A program made the position numbers and the translations under genes. This document shows positions 24,665 to 35,723 of a stretch of 64,000 nucleotides of DNA, in pieces; position 1 is the stretch's first letter; every line of letters begins with the position of its first letter. The notes under the pieces were generated by a model. It saw only the letters and a list, made by a program, of their open reading frames with translations. It did no database searches and was not told the origin of the DNA. Source of the stretch: Porphyrobacter sp. TH134 (GTDB lineage Bacteria > Pseudomonadota > Alphaproteobacteria > Sphingomonadales > Sphingomonadaceae); the NCBI RefSeq assembly GCF_002855495.1, contig NZ_PKRO01000007.1, positions 1 to 64,000 on the forward strand. Reading direction: 5' to 3'.

Positions 24665-24949
24665 TCAGCCTTCCGCGTCAAACGGCTGCGTGCCGACCGC
24701 CCGGCCATCAGCGGCTGTGACGATCCGTTCGATCCGCGCCTGCGCCGCATCGAGCCGCTGCTGGCAGGCGGCGCGCAAAGCCTCCCCGCGTTCATACAGA
24801 TTGATCGACTGATCGAGCGGTACATCGCCGCGTTCGAGCTGCTGCACGATCCCTTCCAGCGCGCTGAGCGCCTGTTCGAAACTCATGCCCGTGATGTCTT
24901 GCCCGGCTTTCGCCGGTGCTGCTGTGCCCTCGTCCATGCGCGCAAGCAT
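24665..24949 (-). CDS. xseB: Exodeoxyribonuclease VII small subunit
   Basis: A 94-residue helical protein with the XseB signature MSFEQALSALEGIVQQLERGD (MSFEQALSALEGIVQQLERG from residue 22) followed by LDQSINLYERGEALRAACQQ. XseB subunits assemble with XseA into a single-strand-specific exonuclease. The start may be the ATG at 24949 or at 24937; both leave a short non-conserved N-terminus. It is the first gene of the xseB-ispA-coaD run. Confidence 0.92.
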   Translation of the reverse strand: MLARMDEGTAAPAKAGQDITGMSFEQALSALEGIVQQLERGDVPLDQSINLYERGEALRAACQQRLDAAQARIERIVTAADGRAVGTQPFDAEG

Positions 24950-25022
24950 TGACGAGGCACGCGGGCGCGGTCAAGGCTGGGTGTGACGGGCGGGATCACC
25001 CACAACAGGAAATGCACGCAAT

Positions 25023-25433
25023 ATGCTCAAGTGGATCATCGCCTATGGCGTCGCGGCGCTCGTATTCGGGGCATTGGATGCCATCTGGCTGCGCTGGGCG
25101 TCGGGCAATCTCTACAAGCCGGTGATCGGGGAGATCATGGCCAAGGACTTCAACGTGGGCGCGGCGGCCGCGTTCTATTTCATCTATCTGGCCGGGATGA
25201 CCTGGTTCGCAATCCGGCCCGGTATCGATAGCGGCACAGTGCAGGCCGCACTGCTGAACGGCATTTCGCTGGGCGCGCTGTGTTACGCCACCTTCGACCT
25301 CACCTCGCAGGCCGTGTTCAAGGTCTGGGCGACTCATGTCAGCGTGCTCGACATCCTGTGGGGAGCATTTGCGACCGGCGCCGCCAGTGCGGCGGCGACG
25401 TGGGCGGTCTTGCGCTTCGCCCCCGCGGCCTAG
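25023..25433 (+). CDS. DUF2177 family membrane protein
   Basis: A 136-residue integral membrane protein with four hydrophobic segments (residues ~3-22, ~47-66, ~74-95 and ~108-131). The DUF2177 pattern appears in FGALDAIWLRWASGNLYKP and LGALCYATFDLTSQAVFK. The family's function is unknown. It is the first of two plus-strand membrane-protein genes diverging from xseB. Confidence 0.85.
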   Translation: MLKWIIAYGVAALVFGALDAIWLRWASGNLYKPVIGEIMAKDFNVGAAAAFYFIYLAGMTWFAIRPGIDSGTVQAALLNGISLGALCYATFDLTSQAVFKVWATHVSVLDILWGAFATGAASAAATWAVLRFAPAA

Positions 25434-25456
25434 GCTGAAAGACGCGCGCGGCTACC

Positions 25457-26131
25457 ATGTTCATCGGCCACTTTGCTCCTGCCTTGATCGCCGCTGCTGT
25501 CGCGCCTGAACGGCCGCGGCTGGGCACGATGTTCGTGGCGGCACAATTGGTCGATTGGGGGTTCTTCACGCTCGCATTGCTGGGTGTGGAGGCGATGCGG
25601 ATCGATCCTGCGGCCAGCGTGATGGTGCCCTTCGATCTTTACCACATGCCCTACACCCACAGCCTGATCGGGACGGCGATCTGGGCCGGTGCCATGCTCG
25701 GCGTGGTGGCGATCTGGCAGCATAGCCTGAGGCTGGGCGTGCTGGCTGGACTGGTGGTGCTGTCGCATTGGCTGCTCGACTGGACCGTGCACGTGCCCGA
25801 TCTTACCATTGACGGCACGCCGCCCAATCTCGGGCTTGGCCTCTGGGATTATCCCTGGGCGGCAATCCCGCTTGAGCTGGGGCTGACGGCAGGTGCCCTT
25901 GCCTTTTACCTGCGCCGCACGCGCGGCCCTGCGGGGCCGCCGATGGTGCTGGCCGGGGTGATGCTGGTGTTGCAAGCTGCCAACTGGTTTGCGCCCCATC
26001 CGGCTAGCGCGGGCCCGTTCCTCTATCTTCAGGCGCTCACCGCCTTTGCGATTCTGACGGGATTGGCCGCCTGGGTGGGGGAGAATCGCTGGTTCCGCAA
26101 ACGCGGCAACTTGGCCTTCGCGCTCCAGTAA
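25457..26131 (+). CDS. Multi-pass membrane protein of unknown function
   Basis: A 224-residue protein with about six hydrophobic segments. Conserved-looking polar residues sit in or beside them: [16 protein letters not shown] at the start, [31 protein letters not shown], and [19 protein letters not shown]. The His/Asp arrangement is reminiscent of YdjM-like (DUF457) membrane-bound putative metal hydrolases, but I cannot assign it firmly. It begins 23 nt after the DUF2177 gene and ends 31 nt before purL. Confidence 0.8.
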   Translation: MFIGHFAPALIAAAVAPERPRLGTMFVAAQLVDWGFFTLALLGVEAMRIDPAASVMVPFDLYHMPYTHSLIGTAIWAGAMLGVVAIWQHSLRLGVLAGLVVLSHWLLDWTVHVPDLTIDGTPPNLGLGLWDYPWAAIPLELGLTAGALAFYLRRTRGPAGPPMVLAGVMLVLQAANWFAPHPASAGPFLYLQALTAFAILTGLAAWVGENRWFRKRGNLAFALQ

Positions 26132-26162
26132 TCTAGGGGGCTGCGCCAAGGAGTCCCCGCCC

Positions 26163-28403
26163 ATGACCACCATCACCCCTGAAATCGTCGAACAGCACGG
26201 CCTTTCGCCCGAAGAATATGACCGCGTCCTGTCCGCGCTCGGCCGCGAGCCGAATCTGGTTGAACTCGGTATCTTCTCGGTGATGTGGTCGGAGCATTGC
26301 AGCTACAAATCCTCGCGCCTGCACCTGAAGAAGCTGCCGACCGAGGCCCCGTGGGTGATCTGCGGCCCGGGCGAGAACGCAGGCGTGATCGACATCGGCG
26401 ATGGCCAAGCGGCGATCTTCAAGATGGAGAGCCACAACCACCCTAGTTACATTGAGCCCTATCAGGGCGCGGCGACCGGCGTGGGCGGCATCCTGCGCGA
26501 CGTCTTCACCATGGGCGCGCGCCCGATGGCCAACGCCAATGCGCTGCGCTTCGGGAGGCCCGAACACCCCAAGATGAAGCATCTGGTGCAGGGCGTAGTC
26601 GCCGGCATCGGCGGCTATGGCAACTGCGTCGGCGTGCCGACTGTGGCGGGCGAAACCAATTTCCACCCCGCCTATGACGGCAACATCCTTGTGAACGCCA
26701 TGACCGTGGGCGTAGCGGATCAGGACAAGATCTTCTATTCAGCCGCAACCGGCCTCGGCAATCCGATCGTCTATGTCGGCTCCAAGACCGGACGTGACGG
26801 CATTCACGGCGCCACGATGGCCTCGGCCGATTTCGGCGAGGATGCCGAGGCCAAGCGCCCCACGGTGCAGGTCGGCGATCCCTTCACCGAAAAGCTGCTG
26901 ATCGAAGCCTGCCTTGAACTGATGGCGACCGATGCGATCGTCGCCATTCAGGACATGGGCGCCGCGGGCCTGACCTCCTCCAGCGTTGAAATGGCGACCA
27001 ATGGCAAGGCGGGCATCCGGCTCGACATGAACAAGGTGCCTTGCCGCGAAACCGGCATGACGCCCTACGAAATGATGCTGAGCGAAAGCCAGGAGCGGAT
27101 GCTCATGGTCCTGAAGCCCGGCAAGGAAGCCATGGCCGAAGCGATCTTCCGCAAGTGGGAGCTGGATTTCGCGGTGATCGGTGAAGTCACCGATACGGGC
27201 CACATGGTGCTCGAATTCAATGGCGAGGTGGTGTGCGATATCCCGCTCGGGCCGCTCGCCGCTGACGCGCCGCTGTATGACAGGCCTTACCTGTCGAAGG
27301 AAGAATACAAGGCATGGGCCGGGGTAAAGCCGCTGGCCGAAGTGCCTGCCAGCGACGATATTGCGGCTGATCTGCTGACGATGATGGGCTCGCCTGACCT
27401 CGCCTCGCGCCGCTGGATTGCCGAGCAGTACGATTCGCAGGTCGGCGGCGACACGCTCCAGACCGGCGGCGATGCCGGTGTGGTGCGGGTGCACGGCACC
27501 GGAAAGGCGCTGGCGATCACCACCGATTGCACCCCGCGCTATGTCTTTGCCGATCCCTATGAAGGCGGCAAGCAGGCCATTGCCGAGGCCTATCGCAACC
27601 TGTGCGCCGTGGGCGCGCGGCCGCTGGCGGTGACCAATTGCCTCAACTTCGCAAACCCGCAGCGCCCGGAAATCATGGCGCAGATTGTCCACGCATTGGA
27701 TGGCATGGGCGACGCGTGCCGCGCGCTCGATTTCCCGATCGTGAGCGGCAACGTCAGCCTCTACAATGAGAGCAAGGCGACCGGCGGCGGCTCAGCGATC
27801 CTCCCCACCCCGGCCATCGGCGGGGTCGGCATCATCACCGACCTTTCCAAGATGATGACGATGCACTTCAAGCAGGCGGGCGATGCGATCTACCTCGTCG
27901 GCCCGGAATTCTGGGCCAAGCCCGATCCCACCCGCTCGCACCTCGGCCAGTCGCTGTGGCTGCGCGTGGTCAAGGGCATGGAGGCCGGGCGCACCCCGCC
28001 GACCGATCTGGTGGTGGAACGCACCGCGGGCGAAATCATACACGAGTTGATCGCCGATGGGCTGGTCAATGCCGTGCATGACCTGTCCGACGGCGGCCTC
28101 GCCGTAGCGCTCGCAGAAATGGCACTGGCCGGCGGAATCGGCGCGGAAGCGGACCTCGCGGGCAATCCCGATTACACGCCTGCGCAGTGGTGGTTCGGCG
28201 AGGATCAGGGCCGCTATCTCGTCACCGTTCCCGATGTCGCGGCGCTCAACGAAGCGCTCGCCAAGGGCACCCGCGATGCGGATACGGCGCAGATCGGCTT
28301 TCAGCGGATCGGCACGGTAGGGGGCGATACGGTGCTGGGCGTGCCGCTGGCCGAATTGCGGGCGGCAAACCAGCGGTTCTTCGACGAATGGATGGAGGCG
28401 TAA
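26163..28403 (+). CDS. purL: Phosphoribosylformylglycinamidine synthase subunit PurL
   Basis: PurL carries out the ATP-dependent amidation of FGAR to FGAM in purine synthesis, with ammonia from PurQ. The 746-residue length is that of the small alphaproteobacterial/Gram-positive type rather than the 1300-residue fused enzyme. Visible motifs are [19 protein letters not shown] near residue 40, [20 protein letters not shown] near 90, the repeat-half site [20 protein letters not shown] near 430, and NGVSLYN-like [17 protein letters not shown] near 530. purS and purQ are not in the window. Confidence 0.98.
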   Translation: MTTITPEIVEQHGLSPEEYDRVLSALGREPNLVELGIFSVMWSEHCSYKSSRLHLKKLPTEAPWVICGPGENAGVIDIGDGQAAIFKMESHNHPSYIEPYQGAATGVGGILRDVFTMGARPMANANALRFGRPEHPKMKHLVQGVVAGIGGYGNCVGVPTVAGETNFHPAYDGNILVNAMTVGVADQDKIFYSAATGLGNPIVYVGSKTGRDGIHGATMASADFGEDAEAKRPTVQVGDPFTEKLLIEACLELMATDAIVAIQDMGAAGLTSSSVEMATNGKAGIRLDMNKVPCRETGMTPYEMMLSESQERMLMVLKPGKEAMAEAIFRKWELDFAVIGEVTDTGHMVLEFNGEVVCDIPLGPLAADAPLYDRPYLSKEEYKAWAGVKPLAEVPASDDIAADLLTMMGSPDLASRRWIAEQYDSQVGGDTLQTGGDAGVVRVHGTGKALAITTDCTPRYVFADPYEGGKQAIAEAYRNLCAVGARPLAVTNCLNFANPQRPEIMAQIVHALDGMGDACRALDFPIVSGNVSLYNESKATGGGSAILPTPAIGGVGIITDLSKMMTMHFKQAGDAIYLVGPEFWAKPDPTRSHLGQSLWLRVVKGMEAGRTPPTDLVVERTAGEIIHELIADGLVNAVHDLSDGGLAVALAEMALAGGIGAEADLAGNPDYTPAQWWFGEDQGRYLVTVPDVAALNEALAKGTRDADTAQIGFQRIGTVGGDTVLGVPLAELRAANQRFFDEWMEA

Positions 28404-28410
28404 CGGCGGC

Positions 28411-29220
28411 CTAGGCCGCCTGCGCCTCAACCTCGTTACCGGCCCCGCCAAGCGTCAGCGCCTCGCGCATCGTGCCTTCGCTTTCGAGGATCGCGAGGCA
28501 GCGGCGATACACATCGGGCTGGCCGATATTCAGCCGCGCCCGCGCTGCGCCAATATCTTCGCGCATCAAGGCAGCAATGTCCTGATGCGAGATCTTGGCG
28601 GCGACCCGGCCAAGCCTGCGGCCCTCCTTGATCGCGGCATAGATCGGCGCAGCCGTGCGGCTCACCTTCTTGATCTGCCGCGCCCCTGCATAGGCAATGA
28701 ACAGGATGCCGGTGTTGTGGTTCTGCTGGTAGGTGAAGCCCAGCAAGCTCACCTCGCCCAGCGCATCACGGCCATAGCCGGTCAGCACGTGGAACAGATC
28801 ATGCGTGTCACGCTGCCGGTCGAAATACCATTGGGTCTGGTCACGCGGCAGCCGTTCTGGCGGCGCCCAGCGATGGCTTTCGGCCACAAGGCCCGCCGCT
28901 GACAGGCCTTCGCGCTTCATGAACGCGATGTAATGCGCCGCCACCGTGTTGGGCCCGCAATCGGCCCAGCGGGCGTGATCGTCGAGCATGGCCGGGATAT
29001 CCACGTCCTCGGTCAGGAACCGCTGTCCTTCGGGCGATTGAATGAATGCGCGCGCCTGCGCAAAGCTGCGCTTGCCCTTGGTCGCTTCGATGATGTGGAA
29101 CACCTGTTCGGTGTCCTCCTTGTCCTCGACCAGCTTGCCGAAATGGTGGAGCACCTTGAGCGGACGCAAGCCTGAAACCTTGCGATCAGGGGCCACCAGC
29201 GGAAGATCGATAACGGCCAT
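28411..29220 (-). CDS. COQ4-family ubiquinone biosynthesis protein, paralogue 1
   Basis: A 269-residue COQ4 homologue. It contains the family's metal-binding motif HDxxH-x11-E, seen as THDLFHVLTGYGRDALGE near residue 140. COQ4 acts in ubiquinone synthesis; recent work on eukaryotic and bacterial COQ4 supports oxidative decarboxylation of the ring C1 position. No signal peptide or membrane helix is visible. A close paralogue is encoded 13 nt upstream on the same strand, so the two are probably co-transcribed. Confidence 0.88.
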   Translation of the reverse strand: MAVIDLPLVAPDRKVSGLRPLKVLHHFGKLVEDKEDTEQVFHIIEATKGKRSFAQARAFIQSPEGQRFLTEDVDIPAMLDDHARWADCGPNTVAAHYIAFMKREGLSAAGLVAESHRWAPPERLPRDQTQWYFDRQRDTHDLFHVLTGYGRDALGEVSLLGFTYQQNHNTGILFIAYAGARQIKKVSRTAAPIYAAIKEGRRLGRVAAKISHQDIAALMREDIGAARARLNIGQPDVYRRCLAILESEGTMREALTLGGAGNEVEAQAA

Positions 29221-29232
29221 CAGTGCCGCTCC

Positions 29233-30078
29233 TCAGGCTGCAAGCAATTCGGGCTCGGCCGGCTTGGTGCTGGCAAGCATGTTGTAGGGATCAAGGCCTT
29301 CAGCCCGCCAGATGCGGTGGCATTCGCGGTACTGCGTCGGCTGCGGGATCCTGAGTTCGGCGCGGACGTCGTCCAGCGGGCGTGCGAGCAGCTCGCGGAT
29401 GGGTTGCGCCATCAGCTGCGGTGCACCTTTGCCCGTGCGATGCGCCTGCCGCACCGCGCCGAAGACCGGGGCCGCGCTGCCCTTGGCCATCTTTTTGATG
29501 TTGGCCGCCCCTGCATAGCCAATCAGCAGATGGCCTTGGCTGGGTGACTGGCCGTGGGTGAACAACAGCACGCATTGTTCGCCCAGTGCATCGCGGCCAT
29601 AGCCGGTCAGGATATGGAACAGATCATGCGTATCGCGCGACCGGTTGATGAACCATTCGACCAGATCGGGGTATTTGGGCCGCCCGAGGCGTTCGGCTTC
29701 CGCCACCAGGCCAGCAGCGCTGAGACCCTCGGCTTCCATGAAGTCGCAATAGGCATGGGCAAGGCTACCCTTGGGCGTGCGGCGCAGGGCCGCATGGTCA
29801 TCAAGGATTTCGGGCAGGCTCGGCTCGGTCGCGCGCAGCATTTCGCCGCGCTCCGACAGCGCGAGCTTGCGCACCCGTTCCAGAAAATCGCCTGAGGGCA
29901 GCGATTCGAAGATCTTGAAGACGAGGCTGGTGTCTTCCTTGTCCTTCATCAGCGCCTGAAAGTTGCGCACCGCACGCAGCGGGCGATAGCGCGGCGGCAC
30001 ACGGTCAGGGTGACGCAGAATGGTTCCGTCGGCAGCGAACATCTGGCTATAGTCGGCGGCGCGGCTGGATCGGGTCAT
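29233..30078 (-). CDS. COQ4-family ubiquinone biosynthesis protein, paralogue 2
   Basis: A 281-residue COQ4 homologue retaining the same HDxxH-x11-E motif (THDLFHILTGYGRDALGE). It is similar along its length to the downstream paralogue: both have xxRPLRxLxxF/HH-FxxLxxDKEDTxxVFxIxE near the N-terminus and AGLVAEaxRxxxP before the motif. ATG 30078 is chosen over an in-frame TTG at 30096 because GAAGGA stands in front of it. Possible roles are a second ring-modifying activity or formation of a heteromer; neither can be decided from sequence. Confidence 0.87.
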   Translation of the reverse strand: MTRSSRAADYSQMFAADGTILRHPDRVPPRYRPLRAVRNFQALMKDKEDTSLVFKIFESLPSGDFLERVRKLALSERGEMLRATEPSLPEILDDHAALRRTPKGSLAHAYCDFMEAEGLSAAGLVAEAERLGRPKYPDLVEWFINRSRDTHDLFHILTGYGRDALGEQCVLLFTHGQSPSQGHLLIGYAGAANIKKMAKGSAAPVFGAVRQAHRTGKGAPQLMAQPIRELLARPLDDVRAELRIPQPTQYRECHRIWRAEGLDPYNMLASTKPAEPELLAA

Positions 30079-30196
30079 TGGTATGCGGTCCTTCAAGAAG
30101 GGCTGATGATAGCCCGGCTTGCTTACACCAGTGTTAATAGCCGATTCGGTTCACCATTTGAAACTCTTTTTTCGGCTGGCCGATGCGCCGCCCGGT

Positions 30197-31093
30197 TCAG
30201 CCGTGCTGCCATTCCGCCCGCGGCACCCCGAGCAAGCGCAGCACTGCCGTGAGATCGCCGCGATCGACCCGGCCATTGGCTGCCGCGCGGGCCTTGGGCT
30301 TGGCGCGGTAAGCAAAGCCGTAATGCGCCGCCTCGATCATCGGAATGTCGTTGGCCCCGTCACCGGTGGCCAGACTGTGCGCCCCCTTGCCCAGCACCCC
30401 CAATTCCTCGCGCAGCACCGCCGCCTTGACCGCGCTGTCGGTAATCGGGCCTACGAGCCCCCCGGTGAGCTTGCCGCTTGCGACAGCGAGCCGGTTGCCG
30501 ACTACCCGGTGAAACCCCAGCATTTCGGCGACAGGGTCGGCAAAATGGTGAAAGCCGCCGGTCACCAGGACAGTGCGCGCCCCCAGCGCCGCCAGCGTTG
30601 CCACCAGCGTCCGGGCACCGGGTGTCGCGGTGATGCGGTCGCTCAAACAGGCGTGGATGGCGCCTTCCTCCAACCCCGCAAGCAGGGCCACGCGTTCTCG
30701 CAACGCCGCCTCGAAATCCAGCTCGCCCTGCATTGCGCGCTCGGTGATGGCAGCGATTTGCGGTTTCAGGCCCGCATAATCGGCCAGTTCGTCAATGCAT
30801 TCCTGATCGATCATGGTCGAATCCATGTCCGATACAAACAGCTGCGGAATGGTGATCGGGCCAGAGCTCACCAACGTTGCATCCGGCGCGAATACGGCAT
30901 CGATCGCGTCAAGAAGGGCCGCCGGATCATCGCCTCCGACTTGCAATTCAAGCACGCCCTCGCCCGCGTCCCCGCCCTCTTCCGGCATCGCAGCGGTCGT
31001 CAGCGGCACTCCGGCACCCGCCAGTTGCGCCGCCAGCGCATCGAGACGCGTTTCACTTATGCCCGTCTCTGCTATCAGCCGCGCAATGAGCAT
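30197..31093 (-). CDS. serB: Phosphoserine phosphatase
   Basis: SerB dephosphorylates 3-phosphoserine, the last step of serine synthesis. The 298-residue protein has an N-terminal ~85-residue regulatory (ACT-like) region, then the HAD core: nucleophile motif [20 protein letters not shown] near residue 90, [18 protein letters not shown] near 190, and motif [20 protein letters not shown] near 250. Its ATG overlaps the start codon of the divergent miaA gene (shared bases 31092-31093), so no intergenic region exists. Confidence 0.96.
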   Translation of the reverse strand: MLIARLIAETGISETRLDALAAQLAGAGVPLTTAAMPEEGGDAGEGVLELQVGGDDPAALLDAIDAVFAPDATLVSSGPITIPQLFVSDMDSTMIDQECIDELADYAGLKPQIAAITERAMQGELDFEAALRERVALLAGLEEGAIHACLSDRITATPGARTLVATLAALGARTVLVTGGFHHFADPVAEMLGFHRVVGNRLAVASGKLTGGLVGPITDSAVKAAVLREELGVLGKGAHSLATGDGANDIPMIEAAHYGFAYRAKPKARAAANGRVDRGDLTAVLRLLGVPRAEWQHG

Positions 31094-32042
31094 GTCTGTC
31101 ACTCCTGAAAATCCGCTCGCGCTCATCGCAGGGCCAACCGCCAGCGGCAAGAGCGCGGTTGCCGTCGCACTCGCAAACCGGCTTGCAGCGGCAGGGCGGC
31201 GCGCGGTCATCATCAACGCCGACAGCGCGCAAGTCTATGCCGATCTGTCCGTTCTGTCCGCGCGGCCGACGGTGGCCGAGATGGGCGGCATCGAACACCG
31301 CCTGTTCGGCGCATGGGACGGCGCACAGGCCTGTTCGGCCGCCGCATGGGCCGCGCGGGCCAAGGCCGAGATAGCCGCTTGCCATGCCACCGGCGCGGTT
31401 CCGATCCTGGTCGGGGGCACCGGGCTTTATCTCAAGGTGCTGCTGGAAGGGATTGCGCCGATCCCCGAAATCGAGCCTGCGGTGCGTGCCGCTGTGCGGA
31501 GCCTGCCCGAAGATGCGGCCTACAAGCTCCTTCAGCTCGAAGACCCCCTGCGCGCCGCAGCGCTTGATCCGGGCGACCGTCAGCGCATTGCCCGCGCGCT
31601 GGAGGTCAAGCGTTCAACCGGCGTGACCTTGGCCGACTGGCAGCTCGCCAAGGCTGGCGGGATCGGGGAGGAGGTCACGCTTTACCCATTGATTATCGAG
31701 CCTGAGCGGGCGTGGCTCTACGAGCGCTGCGATGCCCGCTTCGAAGCCATGCTGGATGCCGGTGCGCTGGGCGAGGTGGAAGCGTTGCTGGCGCGGGGGC
31801 TCGACGCTGATCTGCCGGTCATGCGAGCGATCGGCGCTCCCGAAATCGCCGCCTTTCTGGCCGGCACCATGAACCGCGAGACGATGATCGCCAACGCACA
31901 ACAGGCGACCCGCAACTATGCCAAGCGCCAGTTCACCTGGTTCCGGCGCCAACCACCGCCAGAATGGCCCCGCACCCATCCGACATGGGATTATGATTCT
32001 ATCGATATAGAAAGCCATTTTGCATTATTATTACGCAAATAG
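31092..32042 (+). CDS. miaA: tRNA dimethylallyltransferase
   Basis: MiaA isopentenylates A37 of tRNAs reading UNN codons. The 316-residue protein begins with the P-loop [19 protein letters not shown] (residues ~10-28), then [35 protein letters not shown] near 105 and the C-terminal [18 protein letters not shown] 31092 overlaps the serB start; an ATG two codons upstream (31086) is an alternative, and either lies within or against serB. Its promoter must lie inside serB. Confidence 0.96.
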   Translation: MSVTPENPLALIAGPTASGKSAVAVALANRLAAAGRRAVIINADSAQVYADLSVLSARPTVAEMGGIEHRLFGAWDGAQACSAAAWAARAKAEIAACHATGAVPILVGGTGLYLKVLLEGIAPIPEIEPAVRAAVRSLPEDAAYKLLQLEDPLRAAALDPGDRQRIARALEVKRSTGVTLADWQLAKAGGIGEEVTLYPLIIEPERAWLYERCDARFEAMLDAGALGEVEALLARGLDADLPVMRAIGAPEIAAFLAGTMNRETMIANAQQATRNYAKRQFTWFRRQPPPEWPRTHPTWDYDSIDIESHFALLLRK

Positions 32043-32045
32043 GGG

Positions 32046-32074
32046 TTGACTTATCAGATTGTAACCGATAGCGG
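32046..32074 (+). promoter_or_regulatory. Predicted promoter of ilvB
   Basis: TTGACT (32046-32051), a 17-bp spacer and TAGCGG (32069-32074) begin 3 bp after the miaA stop. The arrangement and the -10 hexamer are the same as in the carA promoter candidate. Transcription would start near 32081. Confidence 0.55.
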
Positions 32075-32091
32075 CGATGGCAGTCGGTCCG

Positions 32092-32163
32092 ATGCGCGTG
32101 AGCGTGCGTCGGGCCGGTTTGTTTTGTTCCTGCCGTTCCACGCCGCTTTCCCTCGCCGCGTGA
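32092..32163 (+). other. Possible short leader ORF before ilvB
   Basis: From ATG 32092 a 23-codon frame reads MRVSVRRAGLFCSCRSTPLS then LAA and stops at TGA 32161-32163, 21 nt before the ilvB GTG. It contains two Val and three Leu codons but no dense run, so it is only a weak branched-chain leader candidate; no clear Shine-Dalgarno is seen. An in-frame ATG at 32077 lies upstream of the predicted transcription start. Confidence 0.3.
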
Positions 32164-32184
32164 CCTGACCAGATGGAGTGTCCC

Positions 32185-33987
32185 GTGCCCGGCAAGCCGG
32201 CTTCTGCCCCGCCCTCGCCCGCCTCGACCGGCAATGGTGCCAAAAGCGGCGCCGCGATCCTTGTCGAAGGCCTGATCGAGCAAGGCGTCGAATTCGTGTT
32301 CGGCTATCCCGGCGGCGCCGTGCTTCCCATCTATGACGAGCTGTTCGGCGATGAACGAATCCGCCACATTCTTGTCCGGCACGAAGCAGGTGCGGCCCAT
32401 GCGGCCGAAGGATATGCCCGCGCCACGGGCAAGCCCGGCGTGGTGCTGGTCACCTCTGGCCCCGGCGCAACCAACGCCATCACCGGGATTGCGGACGCGT
32501 GGATGGATTCGATCCCGCTTGTCGTCATCACCGGCCAGGTCCCCACCGCGCTGATCGGAACCGACGCCTTTCAGGAAGCCGATACCATCGGCATCACGCG
32601 CCACTGCACCAAGCACAATTATCTGGTCAAAGATCCGGCTGATCTGGCCGCGACGATCAAGGAAGCCTTCCTGATCGCCACCACCGGCAGGCCCGGCCCC
32701 GTGGTGATCGATATCCCCAAGAACGTGCAAATCGCCGTCCCGTCCGAGCGCCGCGCTTTGACCCGCGCAGGCGCGCATCGTTATGCACCGCAGACAGTCG
32801 CGCCGCCGGAACAGATTATCGAGGCGGTCGAACTGATCGCACAGGCCCAGCGCCCGATCTTCTACACCGGCGGCGGGGTCATCAATTCCGGGCCGGAGGC
32901 AAGCCGCCTGCTGCGTCAGCTTCAGGACATCACCGGCGCGCCGGTCACCTCGACGCTGATGGGCCTTGGCGCATTTCCCAGCACCCATCCCGACTGGCTC
33001 GGAATGCTGGGGATGCACGGCACTTACGAAGCCAATATGGCGATGAACCAGTGCGACGTGATGGTCTGCATCGGCGCGCGGTTTGATGACCGCGTGACCG
33101 GAAGGCTCGATGCTTTCTCGCCCGATTCCAAGAAGATCCACATCGATATCGACCGCTCCTCGATCAACAAGGTCGTGCCGGTCGACATGGGCATCCTCGG
33201 GGATTGCGGCACGGTGCTGGCGCAGATGATCGAGGCGTGGGGCACCCGTCAGGCGACAAACCTTGGCGAATGGAAGGCGCGGATTGCCGGTTGGCGGGCG
33301 CGCGAATGCCTCGCTTATCCCGAACGCTCGGTGAAGCATCCGGGCATGATCATGCCGCAAAAGGCGGTGGAGCGGCTGCACGCCCTCACCCACCGCCGCA
33401 ATCCGATCATCACCACCGAAGTCGGCCAGCACCAGATGTGGGCGGCGCAGTATTTCGGCTTTGAAGACCCCAACAAGTGGCTCACCTCGGGCGGCCTTGG
33501 CACGATGGGTTATGGCCTGCCCGCCGCCATCGGCGCGCAATTGGGCTTTCCCGACGCGCTGGTGATCGACATCGCGGGCGAGGCGAGTATCCAGATGAAC
33601 ATCCAGGAACTCGGCACGGCGAGCCAGTATCGCCTGCCGGTCAAGATCTTCATCCTCAACAACGAATACATGGGCATGGTCCGCCAGTGGCAGGAACTGA
33701 CCTATGAAAGCCGCTATTCGAACTCCTATTCCGACAGCCTCCCCGATTTCGTGAAGCTGGCCGAAGCCTATGGCTGGAAGGGCATCCGTATCACCGAGGA
33801 GCGCGATCTGGACGACGGGATCATGCGGATGCTCGACCATCCGGGGCCGGTCATTGTCGATTGCCTCGTCGCGCAGGATGCCAACTGCCTGCCGATGATC
33901 CCTTCGGGCGCGGCGCATACCGATATGCTGCTCTACGGCGACAAGGTCGACGGGACGATGGACGACGAGGCCAAGGCGCTGGTCTAA
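32185..33987 (+). CDS. ilvB: Acetolactate synthase large (catalytic) subunit
   Basis: A ThDP enzyme making acetolactate or acetohydroxybutyrate, the first common step to valine, leucine and isoleucine. About 600 residues. The N-terminal ThDP domain has [18 protein letters not shown], the catalytic Glu region [17 protein letters not shown], and [20 protein letters not shown]. The C-terminal ThDP/Mg site is [20 protein letters not shown] with [12 protein letters not shown]. Start choice: GTG 32185 has GGAG 6 nt upstream, whereas ATG 32173 has no visible ribosome-binding site and itself overlaps that GGAG. Followed by ilvN. Confidence 0.97.
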   Translation: MPGKPASAPPSPASTGNGAKSGAAILVEGLIEQGVEFVFGYPGGAVLPIYDELFGDERIRHILVRHEAGAAHAAEGYARATGKPGVVLVTSGPGATNAITGIADAWMDSIPLVVITGQVPTALIGTDAFQEADTIGITRHCTKHNYLVKDPADLAATIKEAFLIATTGRPGPVVIDIPKNVQIAVPSERRALTRAGAHRYAPQTVAPPEQIIEAVELIAQAQRPIFYTGGGVINSGPEASRLLRQLQDITGAPVTSTLMGLGAFPSTHPDWLGMLGMHGTYEANMAMNQCDVMVCIGARFDDRVTGRLDAFSPDSKKIHIDIDRSSINKVVPVDMGILGDCGTVLAQMIEAWGTRQATNLGEWKARIAGWRARECLAYPERSVKHPGMIMPQKAVERLHALTHRRNPIITTEVGQHQMWAAQYFGFEDPNKWLTSGGLGTMGYGLPAAIGAQLGFPDALVIDIAGEASIQMNIQELGTASQYRLPVKIFILNNEYMGMVRQWQELTYESRYSNSYSDSLPDFVKLAEAYGWKGIRITEERDLDDGIMRMLDHPGPVIVDCLVAQDANCLPMIPSGAAHTDMLLYGDKVDGTMDDEAKALV

Positions 33988-34014
33988 GACCGCCGCTTGA
34001 CGGGAAACCATGCA

Positions 34015-34530
34015 ATGAAAATCACCGAAGCGGCCTCCGAACGCCATGTCCTTGCTGTCATGGTCGACAATGAACCGGGCATCCTCGCCAAGATCACCGG
34101 GCTGTTTACTGCACGCGGCTATAACATCGACAGCCTGACCGTGGCCGACATTACCGAAGATCACGCCGTCAGCCGCATCACCATCGTCACCAACGGCCCC
34201 CCGTCGGTGATCGACCAGATCGAGGCGCAGCTGGAACGGCTCGTGCCGGTGCACAAGGTCACCGACCTCACCACCGCTGGCCCGCACGTGGAACGCGAGC
34301 TTGCACTGATCAAGGTCACCGGCACGGGCGAAAAGCGGGTCGAGGCCCTGCGCCTGGCCGACATTTTTCGCGCGCGTCCCGTGGACACCACCACCGAAAG
34401 CTTCATCTTCGAAATCACCGGCCCGCCGGAAAAAGTTGACAGTTTCATTGCTCTGATGCGCGAGCTGGGGCTGGTTGAAGTGGGACGCACCGGCGTAGTC
34501 GGGATGCTGCGCGGCCCTCAGGGGGCTTAA
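34015..34530 (+). CDS. ilvN: Acetolactate synthase small (regulatory) subunit
   Basis: The regulatory partner of IlvB, carrying valine feedback inhibition. The 172-residue protein has an N-terminal ACT domain (residues ~10-85, HVLAVMVDNEPGILAKITGL and GYNIDSLTVADI) and a C-terminal domain (~90-165, ELALIKVTGTGEKRVEAL and SFIFEITGPPEKVDSF). It is often called ilvH in other genomes. ATG 34015 follows ilvB by 27 nt. The gap to ilvC holds a palindromic repeat. Confidence 0.96.
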   Translation: MKITEAASERHVLAVMVDNEPGILAKITGLFTARGYNIDSLTVADITEDHAVSRITIVTNGPPSVIDQIEAQLERLVPVHKVTDLTTAGPHVERELALIKVTGTGEKRVEALRLADIFRARPVDTTTESFIFEITGPPEKVDSFIALMRELGLVEVGRTGVVGMLRGPQGA

Positions 34531-34538
34531 AGAATTTT

Positions 34539-35654
<1,116 letters not shown>

Positions 35655-35723
35655 CCGCAGGAGTGGCGGAACAATTATCGGTTCTCAAAGGTTGGCAGAC
35701 AAACCCACAGGAGACGACCTTTG

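Noticed and set aside
31999-34287. A 762-codon open frame antisense to ilvB
   Set aside because: Same GC-bias effect; the sense strand encodes acetolactate synthase with all ThDP motifs.
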